From CAWFKW01 sp963816535 (GTDB taxonomy: Bacteria; Bacteroidota; Ignavibacteria; Tepidaquicellales; OLB5), in assembly GCA_963816535.1 (NCBI GenBank), contig CAWFKW010000003.1:620001-684000 (forward strand): DNA of 64,000 nucleotides, in the 5' to 3' direction. The notes below the pieces were generated by a model. It saw only the letters and a list, made by a program, of their open reading frames with translations. It ran no database searches and was not told the origin of the DNA. The translations under genes were made by a program, and so were the position numbers. Positions 41,565 to 51,392 of this stretch are shown here, piece by piece; positions within the stretch are counted from its first letter, which is position 1, and each line of letters begins with the position of its first letter.

Positions 41565-42446
41565 ATGAAGAATTACCTGCTGCTGGGATTTATCACCCTG
41601 GCAGCTTGTTTTACGCCTATTTTTGCGAAGATAACGGTCGCTGAGATATCTCCCCTTTCGCTTGGATTCTTCCGTTTCGGAGCGGCGGCGGTTCTATTTT
41701 TTATAACGCTTAAGGCAAGAAAGCTTAACCTTAAATTCGATAAAAAGGATTACCCGCGGTTACTCCTGCTTGCTTTACTGTGTATCCCGCTTAACCAGTT
41801 CTTTTTCCTCACGGGTATAAAACAAACATACGCTTCGCATTCAGGGATAATTTATTCGCTTAACCCTGTTTATGCTTACATTATCGCAGTCCTTATCAAA
41901 AATGAAAAATTCTATTATTCCAAGCTCTTTGCCATCGCGCTTACTGTGATCGGGATATTCTTCGTATTCTCGGAAGGGTTTTTTAAAACCGCTTCAGGGG
42001 GAAATGTGCTTCACGGCGATACGCTGCTTCTTTTTGCAGTACTTACGTTTTCATTGTATTTAACGCTGGGAAAATCTACAATAGATAAGTACGGGGCTCT
42101 TAAAGTATCCGCATTCGTTTTTTTGTGGGGAACCATATTTTACATTCCGCTATTCCTGTATGACGTTCACAATTTTACGCTGGCAAATCTGACTTATAAA
42201 GGTATTTGGGGTTATCTTTTCCTTACTGTAATTGTATCTTACCTTGCTTATTTTGCGTGGTATTATGCTTTGAAAAGCATAGCCGTAAGCAAGGTAACCA
42301 CGCTTTCGAATGTTTCGCCCCTGCTAACGGTATTTTTTTCAATTGTGTTTTTGGGCGAAACGATCTCATTGTATTTCATAATTGGCGGGGTTATTACTTT
42401 GATCGGCGTTTTTATAATGCACCGAATAAGCATAGAACTATCTTAA
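41565..42446 (+). CDS. EamA/DMT family transporter
   Basis: A 293-residue inner-membrane protein with ten predicted helices arranged as two EamA repeats (about 1-140 and 150-290). Typical motifs are ISPLSLGFFRFGAAAVLFF, LTGIKQTYASHSGIIYSLNPVY in repeat 1 and YYALKSIAVSKVTTLSNVSPLL with FLGETISLYFIIGGVITLIGVFI in repeat 2. The drug/metabolite transporter superfamily exports or imports amino acids, nucleotides or metabolites; the substrate is unknown. The start ATG is 6 bp after the small basic protein, and the gene ends 3 bp before the oxidoreductase gene, so it is within one operon. Confidence 0.92.
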   Translation: MKNYLLLGFITLAACFTPIFAKITVAEISPLSLGFFRFGAAAVLFFITLKARKLNLKFDKKDYPRLLLLALLCIPLNQFFFLTGIKQTYASHSGIIYSLNPVYAYIIAVLIKNEKFYYSKLFAIALTVIGIFFVFSEGFFKTASGGNVLHGDTLLLFAVLTFSLYLTLGKSTIDKYGALKVSAFVFLWGTIFYIPLFLYDVHNFTLANLTYKGIWGYLFLTVIVSYLAYFAWYYALKSIAVSKVTTLSNVSPLLTVFFSIVFLGETISLYFIIGGVITLIGVFIMHRISIELS

Positions 42447-42449
42447 CAT

Positions 42450-43454
42450 ATGGCAAATAATAAATTGAATATAGGGTTGACAGGATGCGGCCATCTTGGC
42501 GCAATCCACGCAAAACTCATAAATAACATAGCCGCCGAAAATACCGCTGTGAGTTTTGCCGGGGTTTATGACACTGCGCCGGAAAAAGCGGAAAAGACAG
42601 CGTCGCAATATGGCGTTAAAGCGTTCAGCTCTTTTGACGAAATGCTGAAAGAAATTGATACGCTTGTGATAGTCACGCCAACTTCAAACCACTTTGAGAC
42701 TGCACAAGCCGCGCTGGAGAAAAATATAAATCTTTTCATTGAGAAACCTGTTACTGGCAGTCTTGCGGACGCTGAAAGCTTAATTGAATTATCCGCAAAC
42801 TCAAAAGTAAAAATCCAGGTTGGGCATGTTGAACGTTTCAATCCTGCGCTTCTGTCTTTGAAGAAATATGAGCTGATGCCGCGATTCATCGAATCCCACA
42901 GACTTTCTCAGTTTAACCCAAGGGGCACAGACGTTTCGGTAATTCAGGATCTGATGATACATGACATAGATATTATTCTCAATCTAGTAAAATCTCCCGT
43001 AGAAAAAATAGACGCAAACGGCGTAGCGGTAATCTCACACAATATCGATATAGCCAATGCCAGATTAAAATTCCAAAACGGGTGCGTTGCAAATGTTACG
43101 GCAAGCCGTATTTCTCTCAAAAAGATGAGGAAAATGCGGATTTTTCAGAATAATGCCTATATTTCTATAGACTTCTCAACTAACAAATCCGAAATATTCC
43201 GCCTGACGGATGAGGCGGTCCCGTTTGAAGGCATGTCGTTTCCGCTGGGCGAAGGCAAGAAGATTATCTTCGAAGAGCCGAAGCTTGATAATATTGAGGA
43301 GATAAATCCTATCAAGAATGAACTTGGATCATTTTTCGACAGCATATTGAATGACAAGCCTGTCAGGGTTTCTTTGAAGGATGGTAAACAGGCGGTGGAA
43401 GTCGCGGATGAAATTATAAAAATTATATCACAGTCCGATACGATTGCAAAGTAA
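42450..43454 (+). CDS. Gfo/Idh/MocA family oxidoreductase
   Basis: A 334-residue NAD(P)-dependent oxidoreductase. The Rossmann domain (about 1-125) has NIGLTGCGHLGAIHAKLI, VIVTPTSNHFETAQAALEKN and the signature IEKPVTGSLADAESLI, with the catalytic-site lysine of EKP. The C-terminal alpha/beta domain (about 130-330) includes GHVERFNPALLSLKKYE and IQDLMIHDIDIILNLV. In LPS-making Bacteroidetes/Chlorobi relatives such proteins, often called UDP-N-acetylglucosamine dehydrogenase-like, lie with lipid A genes; here no lpx gene is adjacent, so the substrate stays open. It overlaps the CCA-enzyme start by 11 bp. Confidence 0.92.
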   Translation: MANNKLNIGLTGCGHLGAIHAKLINNIAAENTAVSFAGVYDTAPEKAEKTASQYGVKAFSSFDEMLKEIDTLVIVTPTSNHFETAQAALEKNINLFIEKPVTGSLADAESLIELSANSKVKIQVGHVERFNPALLSLKKYELMPRFIESHRLSQFNPRGTDVSVIQDLMIHDIDIILNLVKSPVEKIDANGVAVISHNIDIANARLKFQNGCVANVTASRISLKKMRKMRIFQNNAYISIDFSTNKSEIFRLTDEAVPFEGMSFPLGEGKKIIFEEPKLDNIEEINPIKNELGSFFDSILNDKPVRVSLKDGKQAVEVADEIIKIISQSDTIAK

Positions 43455-44862
43455 AGACAAAATACTGAAACTGATATCCGCAGCGGCTCACAAGAACGAT
43501 TATCAGGTCTATCTCGTCGGCGGTTTTGTGAGGGATAAGCTGCTTAAAATTGACAGCGCCGATATAGATATTTCCGTTCTGGGCGATGCGATCGAATTCG
43601 CGCATTTATGCGCAAAAGATTTTGACAAAGAGCTTTCAGCCGTTTACAAAAAATTCGGCACAGCTTTACTTGACCTTCCCCTGGTTGATAATAATGACCT
43701 GAAAATAGAGTTCGCCTCAGCCCGGAGCGAGAGCTACAACAAGGATTCCCGTAAACCCAAAGTCGAGTTTTCAGACCTTGAACATGATCTCTCACGAAGA
43801 GATTTCACAGTCAACGCTCTTGCTGTATCGCTTAATGATTCCAAAGAGAAGATAATCGACCTCTTTGACGGACAGGAAGATCTGAAAAATAAGATACTCC
43901 GCACACCGCTTGATCCGTTAAAGACATTTGACGACGACCCGCTCAGAATGATGCGGGCCGCCAGGTTTGCCTCGCAGCTAAATTTCACGATTGACGATAA
44001 GACTTTTGAGGCGATGAAGGAAATGAAGGATAGATTGAGGATCCTGCCCGGAGAAACAGGAGTCGTTTCGCAGGAGAGGATCACCGAAGAGTTTTTGAAA
44101 ATACTTGCGACTGATAAACCTTCAATTGGTCTGGGTATATTGTATAAATCAGGGATAATGGAAATTATTTTCCCGGAGGTGCATAGTTTGCAGGGAGTCG
44201 ACCAGCGGAAAGATTTTCATCATAAAGACGTATTCTATCACACTCTTCAGGTTGTTGATAACATAAGCAGGAATACCAATAACCTTTGGCTCAGATTTGC
44301 GGCTCTTATGCATGACATAGCTAAGCCGCCCACCAAAAAATTCGTTGAAGAAATTGGGTGGACATTTCATGGGCATGAGGAGATGGGGGCACGCTGGCAG
44401 AAGAAAATATTTACGAAATTAAAGCTGCCGTTCGACCAGCTTCCATACGTTTCCAAGCTTGTAAAGCTGCATTTAAGACCAATTGCTTTGGCTGAAGAAG
44501 ATGTAACCGATTCCGCAATAAGACGGCTTATATTCGAAGCCGGTGATGATATAGACGACCTGCTAACGCTTTGCAGGGCTGATATAACATCTAAAGACCC
44601 ACGAAAAGTTGAGAAATACCTGGCAAATTTTGACAGGGTTGAAAAACGTATTGCAGAAGTAGAAGAACGTGATAAGATAAGGAACTTCCAATCCCCTGTC
44701 CGCGGCGAAGAGATTATGAAGATCTGCAACTTGCAACCCTCAAGAGAAGTAGGCATTTTAAAGACTAAGATAGAAGAAGCGATTTTGGACGGGATTATAC
44801 CTAACCAATATGAAGCCGCGCTGGAATACCTGTATAAGATTAAGGATGAAACGTTGAAGTGA
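43444..44862 (+). CDS. CCA tRNA nucleotidyltransferase / poly(A) polymerase-type with HD domain
   Basis: A 472-residue class II nucleotidyltransferase predicted to add or repair the 3'-CCA end of tRNA. The head domain has YLVGGFVRDKLL...DSADIDISVLG (GG and DxD motifs, about 24-48) and RRDFTVNALAV. The neck has DDPLRMMRAARFASQL (about 160-175). An HD domain follows, with FHHKDVFYHTLQVVDNI and FAALMHDIAKPPTKKF (about 258-300) and HLRP. The HD domain suggests an additional phosphohydrolase activity as in E. coli CCA. The start used is TTG at 43444, which overlaps the previous gene; no better start is seen. CCA-adding versus poly(A) activity cannot be separated by eye. Confidence 0.88.
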   Translation: MQSKDKILKLISAAAHKNDYQVYLVGGFVRDKLLKIDSADIDISVLGDAIEFAHLCAKDFDKELSAVYKKFGTALLDLPLVDNNDLKIEFASARSESYNKDSRKPKVEFSDLEHDLSRRDFTVNALAVSLNDSKEKIIDLFDGQEDLKNKILRTPLDPLKTFDDDPLRMMRAARFASQLNFTIDDKTFEAMKEMKDRLRILPGETGVVSQERITEEFLKILATDKPSIGLGILYKSGIMEIIFPEVHSLQGVDQRKDFHHKDVFYHTLQVVDNISRNTNNLWLRFAALMHDIAKPPTKKFVEEIGWTFHGHEEMGARWQKKIFTKLKLPFDQLPYVSKLVKLHLRPIALAEEDVTDSAIRRLIFEAGDDIDDLLTLCRADITSKDPRKVEKYLANFDRVEKRIAEVEERDKIRNFQSPVRGEEIMKICNLQPSREVGILKTKIEEAILDGIIPNQYEAALEYLYKIKDETLK

Positions 44863-44914
44863 GTGAAACTTGAAACGGCAGACGTGAAACGGCAAACGTG
44901 AAAAACAAAAGGTA

Positions 44915-44985
44915 AAATCCCCATTCACAAATTCCAAATCCGAAATAATAAAAATCACAATTCGAAAATCACAAATCTCAATTCG
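44915..44985. repeat. Degenerate CACAATTC/AAATC-type intergenic repeat
   Basis: Repeated phrases ATTCACAAATTCCAAATCCG, AAATCACAATTCG and AATCACAAATCTCAATTCG follow each other after the CCA gene, preceded by two copies of a GTGAAACGGCA-type phrase. It resembles, in reverse orientation, the repeat at 23763-23830. Confidence 0.55.
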
Positions 44986-44986
44986 A

Positions 44987-45919
44987 TTATCCTCTCGGAT
45001 GAAAGCTCTTGTGCACTTCTTTCAAATAACTTATATCAACGTGCGTATAAATCTGCGTGGTGCTGATATCGGCGTGACCAAGCATTTCCTGTATTGAGCG
45101 CAGGTCGGCGCCTCCTTCCAGCAAATGGGTAGCAAACGAATGGCGGAATATATGGGGATGAATCTGCTTGTTTATTTTGGCCGCTTTGCTGTATTTGTCA
45201 ATAATATCCCAAATCGCCATACGCGAGAGGCGCTTTCCCCTCCAGTTCAAAAATAAGTAATCTTCTGATTTTGAATTGGCAAGCTGAATGCGGGAGTATT
45301 TTAAGTATTCCTCTATCCATTTAAGGGCTTCCCTGCCGATTGGCACAATCCTTTCCTTCGACCCTTTTCCAATAACACGAATTACTTCATCGCTGGTAAT
45401 TATGTTAGAACATTTCAAATCCAGCGCCTCGCTTACCCTGAGTCCGCATGCATACATTACTTCAAGTATGGTTTTGTCGCGGAGTCCAAGCGTATTGGTT
45501 ATATCAGGCTGCTTCAAAATTTGGTTGACCTCGGCAATAGTAAGCACAACCGGCAGCTTACGTTCGAGCTTAGGAGCATCAAAGTAATCAAACGGATTAT
45601 TTTTCAGCAGCGAGGAATTGATAAGAAAATCATAAAACTGCCCAAGAGATGATAGTGTCCTAGATGATGATGAGGCTTTCATGTCCTTCTTCAGAAACGC
45701 CAAAAATCTTTCTATGTGGTTTTCATCAACAAATAAAAATGAGCTAACTTTAATATCCTTAAGGAAACTATTAAACTTGGTTAAATCAAAAATATATGAA
45801 TTGATTGTGTTAGCGGAAAGAGACTTCTCTATTTCCAGGTGCAGAACAAACGAATTAATATGCTTTGTATTTTCATCAGTAGGAACGGCGGGCGCCTTGA
45901 AGCTAGCTTTCCTCTTCAT
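44987..45919 (-). CDS. xerD: Site-specific tyrosine recombinase XerD
   Basis: A 310-residue recombinase of the chromosome-dimer resolution type. The N-terminal SAM-like core-binding domain (about 20-105) contains FVLHLEIEKSLSANTINSY and the C-terminal catalytic domain (about 120-300) has the full set: Arg161 (YACGLRVSEAL), Lys185 (GKGSKER), His256 and Arg259 (HPHIFRHSFATHLLEGGAD), His282 (MLGHADISTT) and Tyr291 (QIYTHVD). XerC/XerD act at dif with FtsK. The XerD assignment rests on length and overall pattern; a XerC or XerA identity cannot be excluded. It overlaps the 3' end of the 7TM-HD gene by 17 bp and so is co-transcribed with it. Confidence 0.9.
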   Translation of the reverse strand: MKRKASFKAPAVPTDENTKHINSFVLHLEIEKSLSANTINSYIFDLTKFNSFLKDIKVSSFLFVDENHIERFLAFLKKDMKASSSSRTLSSLGQFYDFLINSSLLKNNPFDYFDAPKLERKLPVVLTIAEVNQILKQPDITNTLGLRDKTILEVMYACGLRVSEALDLKCSNIITSDEVIRVIGKGSKERIVPIGREALKWIEEYLKYSRIQLANSKSEDYLFLNWRGKRLSRMAIWDIIDKYSKAAKINKQIHPHIFRHSFATHLLEGGADLRSIQEMLGHADISTTQIYTHVDISYLKEVHKSFHPRG

Positions 45920-48143
45920 CTGCAGTTTCAGGATATTTTATTCTGTGATGATGGATCCCCACCACAGTTTTGAGAAAGCTTTGTTTAATTTTAATCAAAT
46001 CACGCAGAGTCAAATCGCATTCATCAAGCTCACCCTCCATAAACCTTGACTTTATTATCTCATCAATCTGCGTTTCAAGCTTAGCAGGGGTGGGGTCTTC
46101 TATTGCGCGAGTCGCGGCTTCGACTGCATCGGCAAGCATAACTATTCCGGTCTCTTTTGTCTGCGGTTTGGGACCGGGATAACGGTAAATAAAATCGTGA
46201 GTAGTGTCCATTTCTCCCTCTTCGGTTCTCGCTTTTTCATAGAAATAGGAAACAAGATTTGTGCCGTGATGCATAGGGATAAAATCTATTATTTCTTTAG
46301 GCAAATGGTATTTTTCAGCCAGCCTTATTCCGTTTCTCACGTGAGATATTATCATTTTAGCGCTGAGCGAAGGATTTAATTCCTCATGCTTGTTGCCGTC
46401 CATCTGGTTCTCAACAAAATAACCGGGGGAGACCATCTTGCCAATATCATGGTAGTAGCATCCGACACGAGTCAGAATATGGTTTGCCCCAATCTCTTCG
46501 GCAGCCTGTTCGGACAGATTTCCGACAATAATTGAATGGTGGAAAGTTCCGGGGGCTTTTGCCGAAAGCTCCCTCAATAACGGATGATTGAAGTCGCTAA
46601 GCTCCAAAAACACTAAGTCCGTAGCCACCCTGAAGACCTTTTCATAGAAAATAAGCAGTCCGTATGCAAGTATCGGCGATAAAACAGAGTTCAAAGTGGA
46701 TATATATATCTTTTCCCTTATCAGACTAAAGTTATCGAATCTCTCGAGTCCAATTGCCAGCGTCGCCACAAAGTAGCCGGCAAAAATATAGATCATCGAA
46801 ACGAACAGCTGCGAGCGGTTCTTTATATCTCGTACAGAGTAAACCACGAGTATTGAGGCGCAGAAATTGGGCACGAGGATATCATAGTCTCCGCCTCTAA
46901 CCGCAGAAATCAAGACGCATATAATGATGGTGGCGTAAACAGCAAGCCGGGAATCAAAAATAACCGTAAGCAGCATTGCGGCAACTGGCACAAAGATCAA
47001 GTATTCAATTGGGTAGTTGGCCTTCACGTTGAGGCTGAGATAGGCAAAAACAGCCTGGAGCAGGATTATTGTTGAGAGCAATATAAGCCTTGAGTTATCG
47101 CCGAATATTGCCGGCCGCATCTTATAAAGAAAAATTGCCAAAAGAGCTATCATTACCGAAACAAACAGGAACCTGCCTGCTTGCTGAGAATAGAAGTCAT
47201 TACTCCCCATCTGTTCGGATCTTACCCTTTTGTAAGAATCAAGCTTAAGCTTCGTCAGCTCGTTAATTTGTTCGTGCTTGCTTACAATTCTTTCATTTTC
47301 CTTAACTATGCCGAGCGTTTTCGGCACAGATTGTATGACGGCGTTAGTGATCTTCCCGGTTTCGGCTTTATCAAATCTAAAATCAGGGACTACAAACTGT
47401 TTAGCGATCTTTAGCGCGACAGAAGCAATATTTTCCTCTCTAAAATAGCCGCTGAAATCTGTTTTAAGCGCCATATCCGCTTCATTCAGGTCCCAAACGG
47501 AACTCAAATCCATATTTTCCTCTATCTTATTCCTGATGTATGATATCTGTTTGGTTTTTATTTCAGATTTGGGTATATCAATAATCTTCTTATCGCTTAC
47601 CTGGTTCAGCGATTGTATTATCTTTTTTTTAAATGCATCGAAACTGATATTTGGATTCGAATTATTATAGAGGCTGTCAAGAGTATTCCACTCATCATCA
47701 GAAAATAATAATCCCAGGTCTTCTTTGAGTTTGCTCAGCTCGTTACTATTGGTTGTCCGTTTTTCCTCAGGAAGGTTCTTTTCTTTTGTAAACTCATTGT
47801 TATAATCTATGGCTCTTTTCAGGCCGCCGAACATATGGTTAAGCGAATCAAGCCAGTTTATCTGTCCCCCGGATTTAGGAGAATTCAGATCAAACATCGG
47901 CAGCACGCCTGCCCTGGCTTTTTCAACTTCGCTTTTGTAATCTGCGTCGCTTTTATATATGGGGAAACTGAAAGGCGATATGAGGTCTTCTTTGCTCCAG
48001 ATAGAACCTATCGAATAATCGGCTTCGATGGTTTCATACTGCGGGAACAACGCAGTAATAATTACTACGGTTATAAATCCGACAAAAAAACGGATAATTT
48101 TATCGGACTTGAAATCTATTTTTCGTTTTCCCTGTTTAGGCAT
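45903..48143 (-). CDS. 7TM receptor HD phosphohydrolase (PgpH/YqfF type)
   Basis: A 746-residue membrane protein with the 7TMR-HDED layout: one N-terminal helix (FFVGFITVVIITALF), a large extracytoplasmic domain (about 45-315), seven closely spaced helices (about 320-515) and a cytoplasmic HD domain (about 530-746). The HD domain has FHHSIIVGNLSEQAAEEIGA, the HDIG motif in GCYYHDIGKMVSPGYFVENQ, and downstream histidines HVRNGIRLA and MHHGT. The Gram-positive homologue PgpH hydrolyses cyclic di-AMP; the same role is likely here. The YbbR-domain protein at 56468 (a CdaR-like protein) supports the presence of this signalling pathway, although no diadenylate cyclase gene is in the window. Confidence 0.92.
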   Translation of the reverse strand: MPKQGKRKIDFKSDKIIRFFVGFITVVIITALFPQYETIEADYSIGSIWSKEDLISPFSFPIYKSDADYKSEVEKARAGVLPMFDLNSPKSGGQINWLDSLNHMFGGLKRAIDYNNEFTKEKNLPEEKRTTNSNELSKLKEDLGLLFSDDEWNTLDSLYNNSNPNISFDAFKKKIIQSLNQVSDKKIIDIPKSEIKTKQISYIRNKIEENMDLSSVWDLNEADMALKTDFSGYFREENIASVALKIAKQFVVPDFRFDKAETGKITNAVIQSVPKTLGIVKENERIVSKHEQINELTKLKLDSYKRVRSEQMGSNDFYSQQAGRFLFVSVMIALLAIFLYKMRPAIFGDNSRLILLSTIILLQAVFAYLSLNVKANYPIEYLIFVPVAAMLLTVIFDSRLAVYATIIICVLISAVRGGDYDILVPNFCASILVVYSVRDIKNRSQLFVSMIYIFAGYFVATLAIGLERFDNFSLIREKIYISTLNSVLSPILAYGLLIFYEKVFRVATDLVFLELSDFNHPLLRELSAKAPGTFHHSIIVGNLSEQAAEEIGANHILTRVGCYYHDIGKMVSPGYFVENQMDGNKHEELNPSLSAKMIISHVRNGIRLAEKYHLPKEIIDFIPMHHGTNLVSYFYEKARTEEGEMDTTHDFIYRYPGPKPQTKETGIVMLADAVEAATRAIEDPTPAKLETQIDEIIKSRFMEGELDECDLTLRDLIKIKQSFLKTVVGIHHHRIKYPETADEEES

Positions 48144-48284
48144 TCGGCATTGCTAACGGAATAAAAACAAATTTAACAATAAAACAAATATTAAAACGTG
48201 AAGAACGCTGTGGATAGGCTTATTTATAAGGGGCGGAAAAATAAGTATTTTTCCGGGATAATGGATTGGAAATCTGAAAGCCGG

Positions 48285-48584
48285 CTATACCTCGTAGAAA
48301 GTAGAGTACTTTGTTTTGCCTGTTTCCACAAATTCGCTGGCGATCTTTGTAGTCAGGCCGTAAATAGTATCATCCATTTCATCTTCAAGTCCGTCATATT
48401 CATCTTCGTCTTTGCATAGGTATATCTCGGTGAAATTATTCGGTTTATTCTTATCTTCAACCACCATATAGTTATGGGCTGAATTGGCAGTGATATATTC
48501 CTCTAATTCACGCACCGTTGTTAAATATTCCTCCCTTTTTTCCGGGTGGATATCATAATTTATTTGGAACAATATTCTTGTCAT
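48285..48584 (-). CDS. Hypothetical protein, possible dimeric alpha/beta-barrel fold
   Basis: A 99-residue soluble protein starting MTRILFQINYDIHPEKREEY. The pattern of a first strand ending in HPEKREEYL, helix, and strands NYMVVEDKNKPNNFTEIYLC and KTKYSTFYEV resembles the antibiotic-biosynthesis-monooxygenase-like ferredoxin fold, but no catalytic residues are evident. The middle is strongly acidic (KDEDEYDGLEDEMDD). There is no signal peptide. It is isolated between the HD phosphohydrolase and APC permease genes. Function unknown. Confidence 0.6.
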   Translation of the reverse strand: MTRILFQINYDIHPEKREEYLTTVRELEEYITANSAHNYMVVEDKNKPNNFTEIYLCKDEDEYDGLEDEMDDTIYGLTTKIASEFVETGKTKYSTFYEV

Positions 48585-48672
48585 ATATTCAATTTTTCAA
48601 ATATAATTTTAAACGAATTCAATAAAAAGAGAAAAATAACTGATTTAAGAATAAAATCAATGTCTGTATATT

Positions 48673-50754
48673 CTACAAATCCTGCTTAAATTCCATACCG
48701 TCTGAAATAATTCTGATAGTTATCCCCTGGCTTTCGTCGGAATGCACTGTACCCCAAAGCAGGGCAAGCTGCTGAAGCTGTATATCAGGTTTAAATCTTG
48801 CCGAAAGTCCCAATACGATCTCTCTGGCTTTCAGAGCGTTTGCTACGTTTACAATAGAATAGAACGCGTTATTTGTGGGAACAACCAGCGGGATAACAGG
48901 CTTGCCTATATATTCGGCAATAGTAACTACTTGCGAAAACAGAGCCCTCTCATCTTCTTCGATATTTTCATCAACCTGCATATTCATTTTATCTTTAAAC
49001 ACCCTGCCTATGAAAACTATTATGTCGGTTTTATCGGTATCAGTTTCGTTAATTACTTTCTGCAGATGCGAAAGGTTACCCGGGTCTCTGACGGCTACTA
49101 CAATCCTGTCTTCAAGCTCGCTTCCAATTGCTTCCGGCGTTATATCCTGCTCGCGGTCAAGATTGAAATGTTCAAGCGAAGCATGCTGATGCTCGATCTC
49201 AAATTCTTCTTCCGTCATATGCTTATCTTTCATAATCTTCTTCTTATTCACAATTTCCGAAACGGTAAAGATAGTGAAAAAGCCCGCCGTAAAAATAAGC
49301 CCGGAGACGGTTGCAATCGGTTTAGTAAGCAAATTAGTCATTGCTGTGACCAGCAAGACTAAGAAGATGAGAAACAGCCCAAACGGGATAGTTGTTTTTC
49401 CAATTTTAAAGTTAATTGGGACTTTCCATTCACGCGGACGTTTATCCTTAAACCTGAGGATAAGCATAGAAAAGGCGTTAAACGTAAGGCTCCATATAAC
49501 GCCGAATGCGTAGGCCTCGCCCAGAGTTATCATATTTCCGCCGGAAAGTATGATAGTTACAACCTGCAGAGCCGCTATTAATGATAAAATTCTGTAAGAA
49601 GTTCCGAATTTTTTATGCGGCTTGCGGAACCAATCGGTGAGCACCCTGTCTTCGGCTACCCTGTTGAGAACGCCGTTGGCGCCGACTATTGAAGTATTTA
49701 CCGCTCCTGACAGTATTAATACTCCGACAACCACAACAAACGACTGAAGCGAGAGCCTGGCCCAAAACGGACCGTTAACGTACATTGCAATCCCGCTGAT
49801 CAGGTTATCGATATACTGAGGGCGAACGCTATCAGGTATCAGCATATTACCCAAAAACGAAACTCCCGGAGTAAGAATAATGCTAAAAATAAATATAATA
49901 AATGCGGCTTTTTTGAAATTCTTAAGTTTGGGAGACTCAACTTCCCTGTAAACCTGCGCCAGAGACTCTTCGCCGCTGAGGGCAAGCAGCGAATGCCCAA
50001 ACGCAATTAGTATACTGAAAAATCCGAGGGATTTGATCCAGTTAACATTTGAAAACCATCCGTATGCTTCAGGCTTGAGGTCCACTTTCAGAGGAGGCAG
50101 GTTCTGAAAGAACGGCTCGCTTTTCAGTAATAGGGTTATAATGGCCCAAGATAAAATTATCACTGCCATTACAATCGTGACAATAAATATTTTAAGCGCC
50201 TTATCGGATGATTCCTCAATTCCCTTGACGTTTTCCCACCAGAAATAGACGGTAATAAAACAGCCTACAACAACAGCCCAAAAGTTCACGCCAAGCGAAG
50301 TATTAAGTCCGGAAAGCTTAAGTATGGTATTAAGCAATCCAATCAAATATATTCCGGCAGATACGGCGCTTATAGGTCCTGTTAAAACATAATCAAAGAC
50401 CAGAGCGCTTACGGAAACTTTGCCGAACCAGCCGCCCAAAGCGGCTTTAACCACGCGGTATACTCCGCCGCGAACAAACATTCCGCATGACTCGATATAA
50501 ACAGCGCGCACTGCGTATGAGAACAACATAACTGCCAGGATGAAATACGGAGCTGACTTGCCTACAAATTGCTCGGCAATACCGCCTATATAATACGCCG
50601 TAGAACCAAGGTCGCCGATAACCAAACCCGCGGCGCGCCAGTACGAAATAAAAGTAAACATGACCGTAGTGAGCACGATCACTTTTATAGTTCTTGGCTT
50701 GGCTAAATTAGACATAGCAAAAGATTTCTTTCCTTCGGAATCCACAGAATTCAA
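48673..50754 (-). CDS. APC-superfamily permease with C-terminal USP-like domain
   Basis: A 693-residue inner-membrane transporter. Residues about 20-500 hold twelve or more helices with APC features: FISYWRAAGLVIGDLGSTAYY at helix 1, FDYVLTGPISAVSAGIYLI, ALSGEESLAQVYREVESPKL and GAVNTSIVGANGVLNRVAEDR. Residues about 545-693 form a cytoplasmic alpha/beta region (EDRIVVAVRDPGNLSHLQKV, KPVIPLVVPTNNAFYSIVNV, REIVLGLSARFKPDIQLQQL), consistent with a universal-stress-protein-like domain. This plan is shared with the potassium importer KimA of Firmicutes, which is controlled by cyclic di-AMP; potassium as substrate is therefore a reasonable but unproven guess. An amino-acid transporter is the alternative. 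The start region has MNSVDSEGKK before the first helix; ATG at 50754 was kept. Confidence 0.8.
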   Translation of the reverse strand: MNSVDSEGKKSFAMSNLAKPRTIKVIVLTTVMFTFISYWRAAGLVIGDLGSTAYYIGGIAEQFVGKSAPYFILAVMLFSYAVRAVYIESCGMFVRGGVYRVVKAALGGWFGKVSVSALVFDYVLTGPISAVSAGIYLIGLLNTILKLSGLNTSLGVNFWAVVVGCFITVYFWWENVKGIEESSDKALKIFIVTIVMAVIILSWAIITLLLKSEPFFQNLPPLKVDLKPEAYGWFSNVNWIKSLGFFSILIAFGHSLLALSGEESLAQVYREVESPKLKNFKKAAFIIFIFSIILTPGVSFLGNMLIPDSVRPQYIDNLISGIAMYVNGPFWARLSLQSFVVVVGVLILSGAVNTSIVGANGVLNRVAEDRVLTDWFRKPHKKFGTSYRILSLIAALQVVTIILSGGNMITLGEAYAFGVIWSLTFNAFSMLILRFKDKRPREWKVPINFKIGKTTIPFGLFLIFLVLLVTAMTNLLTKPIATVSGLIFTAGFFTIFTVSEIVNKKKIMKDKHMTEEEFEIEHQHASLEHFNLDREQDITPEAIGSELEDRIVVAVRDPGNLSHLQKVINETDTDKTDIIVFIGRVFKDKMNMQVDENIEEDERALFSQVVTIAEYIGKPVIPLVVPTNNAFYSIVNVANALKAREIVLGLSARFKPDIQLQQLALLWGTVHSDESQGITIRIISDGMEFKQDL

Positions 50755-51017
50755 ATTATATTATCAGGAATGAATTATTGTTCCGAAAGAAAAATGATTG
50801 GTGAAATAAAACGGAAGTATTATGCGGGAGTGTGAAGAATAAGCTCTTCTTTTACCGTTTTTTATAATAGAATCCGATTTTACTAATGTACTGCCTGAAT
50901 CTGTATCCATCTATTTTCTGTGCTCAAAAATAACAGTATGCAAATTGATTAGCAACTTATAATTTAATATTAAGCGGCCATAGACTTATATTTAACAAAT
51001 ACTTATAATAAATATTA

Positions 51018-51392
51018 TCAATACCCCGCTTCTCTGATTTCATCCTCATTCATGCCGAAATAATGTCCTATCTCGTGAACCATAACTTCCCGGATCTTTT
51101 CCTTCAACTGTTCCTTCGAAAAACATATACGCTCTATATTATTTTGAAAAAGTATAATTCTGTCCGGAGGTCTGCCCGCATACCATGTATTACGGTGAGT
51201 AAATGGAGTGCCGGAATATAAGCCAAGAAGGTAACGCCCGTCATCCATATCCAACCGTTCAAGGTCGTTTGATGACGGGAAATTTTCCACAATGAATACG
51301 ATATTTTCTAATTTCTCTTTAAAATTATCCGGAATAGTTTCCAGGGCCGCATCTACAAGCTCATGGAACTCCTCTTCGCTTACATGAATCAT
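51018..51392 (-). CDS. Small zincin-like metallopeptidase
   Basis: A 124-residue metalloprotease-fold protein with the zinc motif HEIGH at residues 106-110 (VMVHEIGHYFGM), preceded by RPPDRIILFQNNIERIC. It matches the short possible-zinc-metallopeptidase family (MMP_TTHA0227-like), whose natural substrate is not known. There is no signal peptide, so it is cytoplasmic. The ATG overlaps the stop of the PIG-L deacetylase gene by 4 bp, making it the last gene of a long operon. Confidence 0.88.
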   Translation of the reverse strand: MIHVSEEEFHELVDAALETIPDNFKEKLENIVFIVENFPSSNDLERLDMDDGRYLLGLYSGTPFTHRNTWYAGRPPDRIILFQNNIERICFSKEQLKEKIREVMVHEIGHYFGMNEDEIREAGY

